Below are positions 18,175 to 25,512 of a stretch of 64,000 nucleotides of DNA, in pieces. The stretch is from the NCBI RefSeq assembly GCF_002553505.1, contig NZ_PDCP01000006.1, positions 1 to 64,000 on the forward strand, in the 5' to 3' direction. The notes under the pieces were generated by a model, which was not told where the DNA came from, ran no database searches, and saw nothing but the letters and a program-made list of their open reading frames with translations. Numbering within the stretch: position 1 is the stretch's first letter; the number at the start of each line of letters is the position of its first letter. Made by a program: the position numbers and the translations under genes. This DNA comes from Mycolicibacterium agri (GTDB lineage: Bacteria; Actinomycetota; Actinomycetes; Mycobacteriales; Mycobacteriaceae).

Positions 18175-19680
18175 ATGACGTCACTGTGGCTGGCCGACAG
18201 AGCAAATCACCCTTCGGCGCCAAGCCCTTTGCTAGAGGCAGAGCGGGAGGCCGACGTCGTTGTCGTCGGCGCAGGCATCACCGGCCTTGTCACCGCGGTG
18301 TTGCTGGCCAGGGCGGGCAAGAACGTGCTCGTGCTCGAAGCGCACTCCGCAGGCGCGGGTGCAACCGGCAACACGACCGCGAAAATCAGCCTGCTGCAAG
18401 GCACCAAGCTGTCGAAAATCGTTGCCAAACACGGCGCTAAACGCGCCACGCAGTATCTGGAAGGCAACCGCGAGGGCCAGCAGTGGTTGATCTCGCACTG
18501 TGAGGCGCGCGGAATCTCGGTGCAGCGCGAGGACGCCTACACGTACGCCCAGTCGGAGTCGGGTGTGCCGTCTGCCCGCGCCGAACTGGAGGCATGCGAG
18601 GCCGCAGGGCTGGACGCGGAATGGGTCGACGAGGCGGATGTGCCGTTCCCGTTCCACGGCGGCGTGCGCCTGCCGCAGCAGGCGCAGTTCGATCCGATGC
18701 CGTTCTTGGACAGCTTGATCGTCGAACTCGACGAGCGCGGCGGACGCCTCGTGGAAGGCGTTCGGGTGCAGAAGGTTTCGGGTGAGGACGGCCGATTGAC
18801 GCTGAATGTGCGCACCGCGGAAGCCGACGAGTTCGACGTCTATGCCGAACAGTGCGTGCTTGCGACCGGAATTCCGATTCTGGACCGTGGCGGATTCTTC
18901 GCGCGACTCAAGCCCAACCGGTCGTACTGCATGGCCTACCGCGTGCCAGGCGACATCACCAGCGGCATGTACATCTCGACCGACTCTCCGACGCGCTCGG
19001 TGCGCTACGCGCCGACGGCCGACGGGCAGCGGTTGATCGTCGGCGGTGCGGGCCATCCCGTCGGCCACGCGAAGACGCCGTCGTCGTCGGTGCAGGAGCT
19101 CGATGCATGGGCGAAGATGCACTACCCCGGCGCCATGCAGACGCATTACTGGTCGGCGCAAGACTATTCGCCGATCGACGAGCTGCCCTATGTCGGCCCG
19201 ATCCTGCCCGGCAACGACAACATCTTCGTCGCAACGGGTTTCGACAAGTGGGGCATGACGAACGGCACGGCAGCGGCCCTGGCCCTGTCGAGCCGGATAC
19301 TGGGCGGCCGGATGGACTGGGCCGAGGCGTTCGCGAGCTGGAGTCCCCACGAGCTGTCAGGCATCCCCAAGGCGATGCTGATGAACGCCGAAGTGGGGCT
19401 GTATCTGGCCAGGGGGTGGATCACGCCGGTCACCCGCACGCTGAGCCGCAGCCCCGAGGAGGGCGGGGTCGTCAGCGGTCCGCCGTGGCGGCTGGAAGGC
19501 CGCGCCGTCGTCGACGGCGTCGAGCACCGGGTTTCACCGGTCTGCCCGCACCTTGGCGGCATCGTTAACTGGAACGACTCGGACGAGGCCTGGGAGTGCC
19601 CGCTGCACGGCTCACGGTTCGCGCCCGACGGCAAGCTGCTTGAAGGTCCTGCGACCCGGGATCTCACCCCTGCTCAGTAG
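18175..19680 (+). CDS. FAD-dependent oxidoreductase with C-terminal Rieske domain
   Basis: A 501-residue DAO-type flavoenzyme. The FAD-binding motif is VVVVGAGITGLVTAVLLA near residue 28. The middle resembles glycine/D-amino-acid-oxidase-like proteins (GATGNTTAKISLLQG, YVGPILPGNDNIFVATGF). The C-terminal 80 residues form a Rieske [2Fe-2S] domain with CPHLGG and CPLHGS (CxH...CxxH). Such fusions pass electrons between the Rieske centre and FAD; the substrate is unknown. ATG 18175 is used, and an in-frame ATG at 18154 is possible. It is divergent from the Hsp70-like gene across 137 bases. Confidence 0.9.
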   Translation: MTSLWLADRANHPSAPSPLLEAEREADVVVVGAGITGLVTAVLLARAGKNVLVLEAHSAGAGATGNTTAKISLLQGTKLSKIVAKHGAKRATQYLEGNREGQQWLISHCEARGISVQREDAYTYAQSESGVPSARAELEACEAAGLDAEWVDEADVPFPFHGGVRLPQQAQFDPMPFLDSLIVELDERGGRLVEGVRVQKVSGEDGRLTLNVRTAEADEFDVYAEQCVLATGIPILDRGGFFARLKPNRSYCMAYRVPGDITSGMYISTDSPTRSVRYAPTADGQRLIVGGAGHPVGHAKTPSSSVQELDAWAKMHYPGAMQTHYWSAQDYSPIDELPYVGPILPGNDNIFVATGFDKWGMTNGTAAALALSSRILGGRMDWAEAFASWSPHELSGIPKAMLMNAEVGLYLARGWITPVTRTLSRSPEEGGVVSGPPWRLEGRAVVDGVEHRVSPVCPHLGGIVNWNDSDEAWECPLHGSRFAPDGKLLEGPATRDLTPAQ

Positions 19681-19689
19681 TATCCCCGC

Positions 19690-20151
19690 ATGGGCGATAT
19701 CGACGAGATCAAGCGGGTCAAGTACCGCTACCTACGGGCGCTGGACACCAAACACTGGGACGAGTTCGCCGACACGCTCACCGAGGACATCGTCGGCGAC
19801 TACGGGAGCTCACTCGGTGAGGAACACCATTTCACCGACCGCGACTCGCTGGTGGAGTTCATGCGAAACGCGATGCCCGCCAACGTGCTGACCGAGCACC
19901 GCGTCACCCACCCCGAGATCGACGTCGACGGCGACGAGGCCACCGGCACCTGGTACCTGCAGGACCGCGTCATCGTGCCCGACTTCAACTTCATGCTCTA
20001 CGGCGCCGCCTTCTACCACGACCTGTATCGACGCACACCGGACGGCTGGCGGATCTGCGCCACCGGGTACGAACGTACCTACGAGGTGAACATGTCCACC
20101 GAGTCGATCACCAACTTCAAGGTGACACCCGGTGCGGCACTGAACATTTGA
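19690..20151 (+). CDS. NTF2/SnoaL-like protein (Rv0310c-like)
   Basis: A 153-residue protein of the nuclear transport factor 2/SnoaL fold. It begins DEIKRVKYRYLRALDTKHWDEFADTLTEDI, the family's N-terminal helices, followed by beta strands with ATGTWYLQDRVIV and YHDLYRRTPDGWRI. Members include dehydratases and isomerases such as bile-acid 7-alpha dehydratase, but many have no known activity. It lies nine bases after the FAD/Rieske gene and is probably co-transcribed. The place next to an L,D-transpeptidase-like gene fits the Rv0310c-Rv0309 order I recall. Confidence 0.8.
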   Translation: MGDIDEIKRVKYRYLRALDTKHWDEFADTLTEDIVGDYGSSLGEEHHFTDRDSLVEFMRNAMPANVLTEHRVTHPEIDVDGDEATGTWYLQDRVIVPDFNFMLYGAAFYHDLYRRTPDGWRICATGYERTYEVNMSTESITNFKVTPGAALNI

Positions 20152-20154
20152 CCA

Positions 20155-20817
20155 TTATTGCGTGACGGCGATGAGCGCGCCCGGCCGCAGCCACCGAATG
20201 ATCTCCACCAAGGTCCCGTCGTCAATGGCCACGCATCCCGCGGTCGGGCCGCCGTCGGTGGCGTGCAGGAAGAACGCCCCACCGTTGCCGGGGACGCGCT
20301 CTTTGTTGACGCCCATCACCACGGCGTGCACGTACTGCGGAATGTGAAGATTCTCGGTGCCGCTGGCCGGATCGGTGTTGAACGGGCACTCCGACTTCTT
20401 GCACACCTGCATGGTGTTGTAGGTCGGGCTCTTCATGTCGCCGTCCCACCAGTGATCGGGCGTCACCTGCACGTACTGCAGCCCGCCGCCCGGATTCGGC
20501 GCGGTGCCGAACGCGAAGTCCAGCGTGAAGATGCCCATCGGCGTCTTTTGTTGGCCGTCATGGGTTTCCGGGGCCATGCCGTTGGCACCGACCCATGCGG
20601 GAATACCGACCCGAATGGGTTGCCATCCCGCCGCCGTTCGCTGGAAGACATCGATTTTGGCTTTCGAGCCATCCTGCCCCACAACGGATATCACCTGGGT
20701 GGCGTTGCCGACCTTCGGCGCGAACCACGGCGTGTACTCGGCGTCGGCGGCCGGCGCGCACACCACACCCAGCCCGAACGACACCGCAGCCAGCAGCGGG
20801 ATCAGCCATCGGCGCAC
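20155..20817 (-). CDS. Secreted L,D-transpeptidase (YkuD) family protein (Rv0309-like)
   Basis: A 220-residue exported protein with a basic start and hydrophobic core (VRRWLIPLLAAVSFGLGVVC). The catalytic region holds HATDGGPTAGCVAI, with His near residue 185 and the nucleophile Cys near 195, the H...GC arrangement of YkuD L,D-transpeptidases. Upstream, TPMGIFTLDFAFG and VHAVVMGVN are also family-like. It probably cross-links or modifies peptidoglycan in the periplasm. The GTG at 20817 is the only start giving a clean signal peptide. An in-frame extension to 21156 exists but codes for nothing sensible. Confidence 0.75.
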   Translation of the reverse strand: MRRWLIPLLAAVSFGLGVVCAPAADAEYTPWFAPKVGNATQVISVVGQDGSKAKIDVFQRTAAGWQPIRVGIPAWVGANGMAPETHDGQQKTPMGIFTLDFAFGTAPNPGGGLQYVQVTPDHWWDGDMKSPTYNTMQVCKKSECPFNTDPASGTENLHIPQYVHAVVMGVNKERVPGNGGAFFLHATDGGPTAGCVAIDDGTLVEIIRWLRPGALIAVTQ

Positions 20818-20837
20818 CGGCTCATGGTTGCACACGA

Positions 20838-21371
20838 TCAGGGCGTTGCCGGGGCACGGAGAAGGTCGGCGAGCCACGCGTTCCACTTGGACCGCTCGCC
20901 GGCCGCCGTCTGGGCGGCATCCGCGCCGTAGAAGAACAAGCTCACGATGCCGCTCGCCTGGCCGCCCGGCTGACAGGTGCCCACCACCGCGACCCCTTCG
21001 GTGGGCTCGTCGAGCCGGAGCATCACCTCGCGCGACCGCCCGTCCTGATGCACGCGCTCGATGACACCGGCAAGGCGCGGCGATCCGGGCGACGTCTCCC
21101 TGCGCTCGCCGACGTTGCCGCCGGCAAGGTTCAACGCGGTGGACAGCGTGCGCCACATGTCGGCCTGGTCGCCGGGCTGGTGCACGACGGCGTGAACGGC
21201 GGCCGCGGGCCGGCCCGGATAGTGCCGCAGATATACCCGCAGCGCCTCGATGAAACCCGGCCAGCCGGTCTCGAAGGATTCGAGTTGGTCGTCCCAGTCG
21301 TCGGTCGAACTGGTCAGGCTGTGCACCATCCGCACAACGCAGCGGTGGCGTAGGGCCGGGACGGTTGTCAA
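20838..21371 (-). pseudogene. SRPBCC/AHSA1-like protein, 5'-truncated fragment
   Basis: An open frame of 177 codons whose N-terminus begins in the middle of an AHSA1/SRPBCC domain. The segment VVRMVHSLTSSTDDWDDQLE followed by ESFETGWPGFIEALRVYLRHYP is the usual C-terminal helix region of such domains. The first 80-100 residues, with the beta sheet, are missing. A second, unassigned domain follows. The only start is a TTG at 21371, and an in-frame stop lies at 21398-21396, where the divergent PAP2/DAGK gene begins. This looks like a gene that lost its 5' half, although a short translated protein cannot be excluded. Confidence 0.55.
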
Positions 21372-21397
21372 CGGCCGGATGCGGCTACCTTGGCGTC

Positions 21398-22891
21398 ATG
21401 CCACTGCGTCGAAATCCACAAGGGCTGCAAGGCCTGACCCAGATCGGTCAGGGCCTCGGCACGCTCGACCGCGAAGTCTTCGAAGCGGTGGCGGAGTCGC
21501 CGAGTCCGCTGCTTGACGCCACCATGCCGCGGCTGAGCTGGGCCGCCGACCACTCCAAGCTGTGGTTCGCCGTCGCCGCCGGCTTGGTGGCTACCCGCCA
21601 CCCGTCCACGGTCCGCGGCGCGATCCGCGGCGTGGTCAGCCTCGGGGTCACCAGCCTGGTCACCAATCAATTCGCCAAGCGCGTTTGGAAGCGCCCGCGG
21701 CCTAACCGGGCGACGGTGCCCTTGCACCGGCAGAGCAGACGCTTTCCCACGTCGAACTCGCTGCCGTCGGGGCATTCGGCGAGCGCCGCCGCGTTCGCGG
21801 TCGGGGTGGGGCTGGAGAACCCGCCGCTCGGGCTGGGGCTGGCGCTGCTCGGTGGGCTGGTCGGGCTGTCCCGCGTCGTCGTCGGCGCGCACTATCCCGG
21901 CGACGTGTTCGCGGGCTTCGGCATCGGAGCCGGCATCGCGGTGCTCGGCGCCCGCATCGTGCCGCCGATCGTGCCGACGCAGGTTCTGGCCGCCGACCCG
22001 CTGCGCGTCGACACCCCGCCCCGCCCGGACGGCAAGGGTGTGGTGCTGGTGATCAACCCCGCATCCGGCGGTGGCACCGGATCGCGAGTCGTCGACGAGG
22101 TGCGCGAGGCCCTGCCTGCCGCCGAGATCGTCGAACTCGGCGACGACGCCGACGTCGCCGCTGCACTGGACGAGGCCGCACAGCGGGCCGATGTGCTGGC
22201 CGTCGGCGGCGGCGACGGCACCGTGTCGTGCGCGGCAGGCATCGCGGTCAAGCACGGCATCCCGCTCGCGGTGTTTCCCGGCGGCACCTTCAATCATTTC
22301 GCCAAGGACATCGGCTGTGACACCGTCGCCAAGACGGTCGAGGCGATCCGGCGCGGCAGTGTGGCATGCGTCGACCTGGTGTGTATGGACGACGATCGCA
22401 TCGTCATCAACACCGCCAGCATCGGTGCGTACCCGAGGTTCGTGCGGATCCGCGAAAAGCTCGAGCACAAGATCGGCAAGCCACTGGCGACGCTTTACGC
22501 AATGGTGCTCACGCTGCGCCACGCCGAGCCGGTGCGCATCAGTTACGACAACAAGACGTTGCAGACATCGCTGTTCTTCCTTGGCAATTCGACGTATCTG
22601 CCGTCGGGCTTCGCGCCGTCACGACGCACCAGGATGGATGACGGCCTCATCGACGTCCGGATTCTGGAGACCGGCAGGCGGTTCGCCCGGCTGCGGATCA
22701 TCACCTCGCTGATGCTCGGCAGGTTGGAGCGCAGCCCGCTCTACCACGAGCTGCGGGTGCCCGAGTTCTCGTTCTCCGTCGTCGACGGCTCCACCATCCT
22801 GGCGCACGACGGCGAACTCGGCAGCGAATGCACGGGCGCGGATTTCAGCGTGAAATACCGGGCGCTGCCGGTGTTTCGCCCGCTTCCGTGA
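21398..22891 (+). CDS. PAP2 phosphatase - diacylglycerol kinase fusion
   Basis: A 497-residue fusion. Residues about 20-190 form a membrane PAP2 lipid phosphatase with KRPRPNR (motif 1), LPSGHSAS (motif 2, near 122-129) and SRVVVGAHYPGDV (motif 3). Residues about 205-495 form a DAGK/sphingosine-kinase-type catalytic domain with INPASGGG, VGGGDGTVS (near 268) and FPGGTFNHFAKD. It could dephosphorylate one lipid phosphate and phosphorylate a diacylglycerol-like lipid at the membrane. ATG 21398 is preferred over 21365. A stand-alone PAP2 gene converges on it, with a 47-base 3' overlap. Confidence 0.88.
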   Translation: MPLRRNPQGLQGLTQIGQGLGTLDREVFEAVAESPSPLLDATMPRLSWAADHSKLWFAVAAGLVATRHPSTVRGAIRGVVSLGVTSLVTNQFAKRVWKRPRPNRATVPLHRQSRRFPTSNSLPSGHSASAAAFAVGVGLENPPLGLGLALLGGLVGLSRVVVGAHYPGDVFAGFGIGAGIAVLGARIVPPIVPTQVLAADPLRVDTPPRPDGKGVVLVINPASGGGTGSRVVDEVREALPAAEIVELGDDADVAAALDEAAQRADVLAVGGGDGTVSCAAGIAVKHGIPLAVFPGGTFNHFAKDIGCDTVAKTVEAIRRGSVACVDLVCMDDDRIVINTASIGAYPRFVRIREKLEHKIGKPLATLYAMVLTLRHAEPVRISYDNKTLQTSLFFLGNSTYLPSGFAPSRRTRMDDGLIDVRILETGRRFARLRIITSLMLGRLERSPLYHELRVPEFSFSVVDGSTILAHDGELGSECTGADFSVKYRALPVFRPLP

Positions 22892-23516
22892 CGGGTGCGA
22901 CGGGCGGCGCCACCAGCCACACGAGGACGAACCACACGTAGCCAAGCGCCCATCCCGCCAACACGTCGGAGGGGTTGTGCACGTTGAGGATCACCCGTGC
23001 CGCCCCGATCACCACCACGACGGCCGCGCCTGCGACGCACAGCCAGATCCGCCCGCCACCGCCCACGTGGGGCAGCACGACGGTGAGCACCGCCAGCACC
23101 GCCACCATCAACCCCAGCGCATGCCCGGACGGAAACGACGTCGACCACGCATACACCAGCGCCTCCGACGGCCGCGGCCGGTCCGCGGCGGCCTTGGCCA
23201 GTTCGGTGACCAGCCCGCTGACTTCCACCGTCAACGCGAGAAACACCGCGACGCGGAAGTTGCGCCGCACCAAGGCCACAACGATCCACACCAGCGTCGC
23301 CAACCGGAACGCGCCCGGTCCCAGCACCGTGCAGAGCACGTCCCAGAACGTCACCCATCCGGGGCGGACACTGCCGTATTCGTGCAACGCCGAGATCGCC
23401 GACGTGTCCATCGCATGGACCCACTGCCATTGCTGCGTGAAACCCACCCACAGCGCGACATACAGCGTCAACGCGACTGCTGAGAGGCCCACGAGCCGGC
23501 CGTTCCGCGCTGTCAT
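22845..23516 (-). CDS. PAP2-superfamily integral membrane phosphatase (Rv0308-like)
   Basis: A 223-residue membrane protein with about six helices. The PAP2 signature is complete: KAAADRPRPSEA (motif 1), FPSGHALG (motif 2) and ARVILNVHNPSDVLAG (motif 3). It probably removes phosphate from an undecaprenyl or other lipid phosphate outside the membrane. ATG 23516 is preferred over the 23534 start. It resembles Rv0308 in type and in position near the L,D-transpeptidase-like gene. The tail-to-tail overlap with the PAP2-DAGK gene is unusual for two lipid-phosphate enzymes. Confidence 0.85.
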   Translation of the reverse strand: MTARNGRLVGLSAVALTLYVALWVGFTQQWQWVHAMDTSAISALHEYGSVRPGWVTFWDVLCTVLGPGAFRLATLVWIVVALVRRNFRVAVFLALTVEVSGLVTELAKAAADRPRPSEALVYAWSTSFPSGHALGLMVAVLAVLTVVLPHVGGGGRIWLCVAGAAVVVVIGAARVILNVHNPSDVLAGWALGYVWFVLVWLVAPPVAPVTEAGETPAAPGISR

Positions 23517-23554
23517 TCCTCCAACGTTTACCACGCTGCGGCTACCGTGCAGGT

Positions 23555-24043
23555 ATGGCCGTGTTTCTGCGCAAGCTGCTCCGCATCGGTGCGCTGCCCG
23601 ACGCGCTGCGCACCGAAGTCGAATCCGAGGGCGTGCTCTTCCTCGCCGAATACGTGCCGGTGACGCGGCGGTTCAGCGGGTCGGTTCCCGGTAAGCGCGC
23701 CAACACCGACATCGCGAGCTACGTCGGCTCGCTGGTGTTCACGTCGCAGCGCGCGCTCGCGACGCTGTCCTCGCTGCCCAAGCTCGCCGGGCGAACCATC
23801 GACCAGAGGTGGGATGGCGCGCAGACAGGCGCCGTCAAGGCCCACATCTCCGACACGGGTTTGCACATCGAGGCCGACATCGCCGATATCGACCCGAAAT
23901 TCCACGGCCATCTCTCACTCAACTACAAGACGCCGATTCCCGACGAGGTGGTGACGCGGCTGCCGCGCACGTCGCTGGCCTTCGATGTGCCACCCGAATA
24001 CGTCCTGCGGGCGGTCGGCGTTCCCCCCGAAGGCCTGGACTAG
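23555..24043 (+). CDS. Conserved mycobacterial hypothetical protein (Rv0307c-like)
   Basis: A 162-residue soluble protein without signal peptide or membrane segments. It has regular amphipathic beta segments (GVLFLAEYVPVTRRFSGS, SLVFTSQRALATLSSLPKLA, LHIEADIADIDPKFHGHLSL). These suggest a PH-like or beta-barrel fold, but I do not recognise the family. It is divergent from the PAP2 gene with only 38 bases between starts. The size and position match Rv0307c as I recall it. Confidence 0.75.
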   Translation: MAVFLRKLLRIGALPDALRTEVESEGVLFLAEYVPVTRRFSGSVPGKRANTDIASYVGSLVFTSQRALATLSSLPKLAGRTIDQRWDGAQTGAVKAHISDTGLHIEADIADIDPKFHGHLSLNYKTPIPDEVVTRLPRTSLAFDVPPEYVLRAVGVPPEGLD

Positions 24044-24059
24044 CCGCGGCTCAGCCAGC

Positions 24060-24347
24060 TCAGCCATCGATGTGTGTCGGCGGGTCGGCGAACACGAAGT
24101 CCAGCGACTGCTGATTCGGACCCATCACCCCGCAGTGCTTCACCGGCACCAGATGAGTGCTCAGCCCGCTGGGCACCCACTGGGCGACTCCGATGCAACG
24201 TTGCCAGGTGCCGTCGGGTTGCACGGGCCCGTCGCACTTGCTGATGACCGGTCCTCCGTACAGACAGCCGGCGCTGGCCGGCGGCGCCGTGGCGATCAGC
24301 CCCACGCCTGCCAGCAGCACCGCCACCCCCGCGATCCGCATGGTCAC
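24060..24347 (-). CDS. Small secreted CDGP-type protein
   Basis: A 95-residue exported protein. The signal peptide (RIAGVAVLLAGVGLIATAPPASA) is followed by a short Cys-rich domain with KCDGPVQPDGTWQRC and KHCGVMGP. This matches small mycobacterial proteins named after the CDGP motif, whose role is unknown. The GTG at 24347 has a GGGAGG site six bases upstream; ATG 24341 is also possible but is spaced farther from it. Confidence 0.7.
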   Translation of the reverse strand: MTMRIAGVAVLLAGVGLIATAPPASAGCLYGGPVISKCDGPVQPDGTWQRCIGVAQWVPSGLSTHLVPVKHCGVMGPNQQSLDFVFADPPTHIDG

Positions 24348-24415
24348 GATCTGCCTCCCGTCGATGACGGTACCGCCTGGACGAATATTTGCGCCTTTCC
24401 TGGATAACTTGCTTT

Positions 24416-24643
24416 CTGGATGAGCGCACTTGGTTCGACGTCGAAGGCATCACTCCGATGGAGGTGTCCTATCCGGTGCTGTGGCGCAACCTCACCTAGA
24501 TCGTGGGCACCGTGCTGGAAGCCCTCGGCCAGGATCCGCGGCTGGCGCCGCCGACGGCGCTGGAACGTCAGACCGATCAACGCTCCGACGAGTGGGTGGA
24601 CCGCTACCGCGCCGACGCCGAACGTGACGGTCTTCCGACCTGA
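24416..24643 (+). pseudogene. stf0: stf0 (trehalose 2-sulfotransferase) C-terminal remnant with internal stop
   Basis: Translating from 24416 gives LDERTWFDVEGITPMEVSYP, then VLWRNLT, a TAG stop at 24497-24499, then [20 protein letters not shown] and [20 protein letters not shown] before the natural stop at 24641. This is the C-terminal end of mycobacterial Stf0, which makes trehalose-2-sulfate. The upstream PAPS-binding half is absent, and the preceding bases give no further homology. The remnant converges on tam, as Rv0295c does on Rv0294. It fills the otherwise gene-free stretch 24348-24649. The species probably cannot make the sulfated trehalose from this locus. Confidence 0.75.
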
Positions 24644-24649
24644 CCGCGC

Positions 24650-25414
24650 TCAGATGACCTGAGCCACCATGAACACCCGCTGGAACGGGAAGAACGTGCG
24701 ACCGTCCGGACGCATCGGGTAGGCCTCGTTGAGCAGCGGAATGAGTTGCTGCTGAAACTGATGCCACGCTTCATCGGACAACCGGTCGATGACCGGCCGC
24801 AGCGCCGTGCCGGTGACCCACTTCAGCACCGGGTTCTCGCCGGTCAACTCGTGGATGTAGGTCGTCTCCCAGGCGTCGACCCGGCATCCGGCGTCGGTCA
24901 GCATGCCCGCGTACTCTTCGGCGGAGCTGACCACCTTGCCGTCCCGAAACGGGACGTCGCGCAGTTGGTTTGCGAACGGCTCGCGGCGGATCACCGTGCG
25001 GACGGCCACGTGCGACGGCGCCCGGAAATTCCGTGGCATCTGCACCGCGATCCACGACCCCGCAGGCAACTCACGCGCCCAGCGGACCAGCAGTTCGGCG
25101 TGTTCGGGCACCCATTGCAGGGCGGCGTTGCTCACCACCACATCGGTGTCGGGCTTCGGCGTCCAGGACCGAATGTCACCGACCTGCGCGTCGACGCCTT
25201 TTTCCCTGGCCGCCTCCACCATGTCCGGTGAGCTGTCCCACGCCTCGATCGTCGCGTTCGGCCAGCGTTCTGCGAGGGCGGCAGTGAGATTCCCTGGGCC
25301 ACAACCCAAGTCGACGACGCGACGCGGATTGTCGGCTGCCACCCTGGAGACCAGGTCGAAGAAGGGGCGGCCGCGGTGATCGGCGAAATTGAGGTAGACG
25401 TCGGGATTCCACAT
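24650..25414 (-). CDS. tam: Trans-aconitate 2-methyltransferase
   Basis: A 254-residue class I SAM-dependent methyltransferase beginning [20 protein letters not shown], the typical Tam start. The SAM-binding motif is [20 protein letters not shown], followed by [14 protein letters not shown] and [13 protein letters not shown]. It methylates trans-aconitate, a spontaneous by-product of aconitase, and so relieves aconitase inhibition in the cytosol. ATG 25414 is the start; the longer frame to 25492 adds unrelated residues. It lies beside the stf0 remnant, as in M. tuberculosis. Confidence 0.92.
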   Translation of the reverse strand: MWNPDVYLNFADHRGRPFFDLVSRVAADNPRRVVDLGCGPGNLTAALAERWPNATIEAWDSSPDMVEAAREKGVDAQVGDIRSWTPKPDTDVVVSNAALQWVPEHAELLVRWARELPAGSWIAVQMPRNFRAPSHVAVRTVIRREPFANQLRDVPFRDGKVVSSAEEYAGMLTDAGCRVDAWETTYIHELTGENPVLKWVTGTALRPVIDRLSDEAWHQFQQQLIPLLNEAYPMRPDGRTFFPFQRVFMVAQVI

Positions 25415-25512
25415 GACACACAGTCTTGCACCGGCCAGTGTCCGGCCACCCACAGGCGGTTCACAGCGGCGACCAAGCCTGCACGACAGCAATGCGCGGC
25501 ACGGTGATCGTC

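Noticed and set aside
20817-21156. N-terminal extension of the L,D-transpeptidase
   Set aside because: The added residues are Arg/Ala/Gly-rich, overlap the SRPBCC fragment, and would bury the signal peptide.
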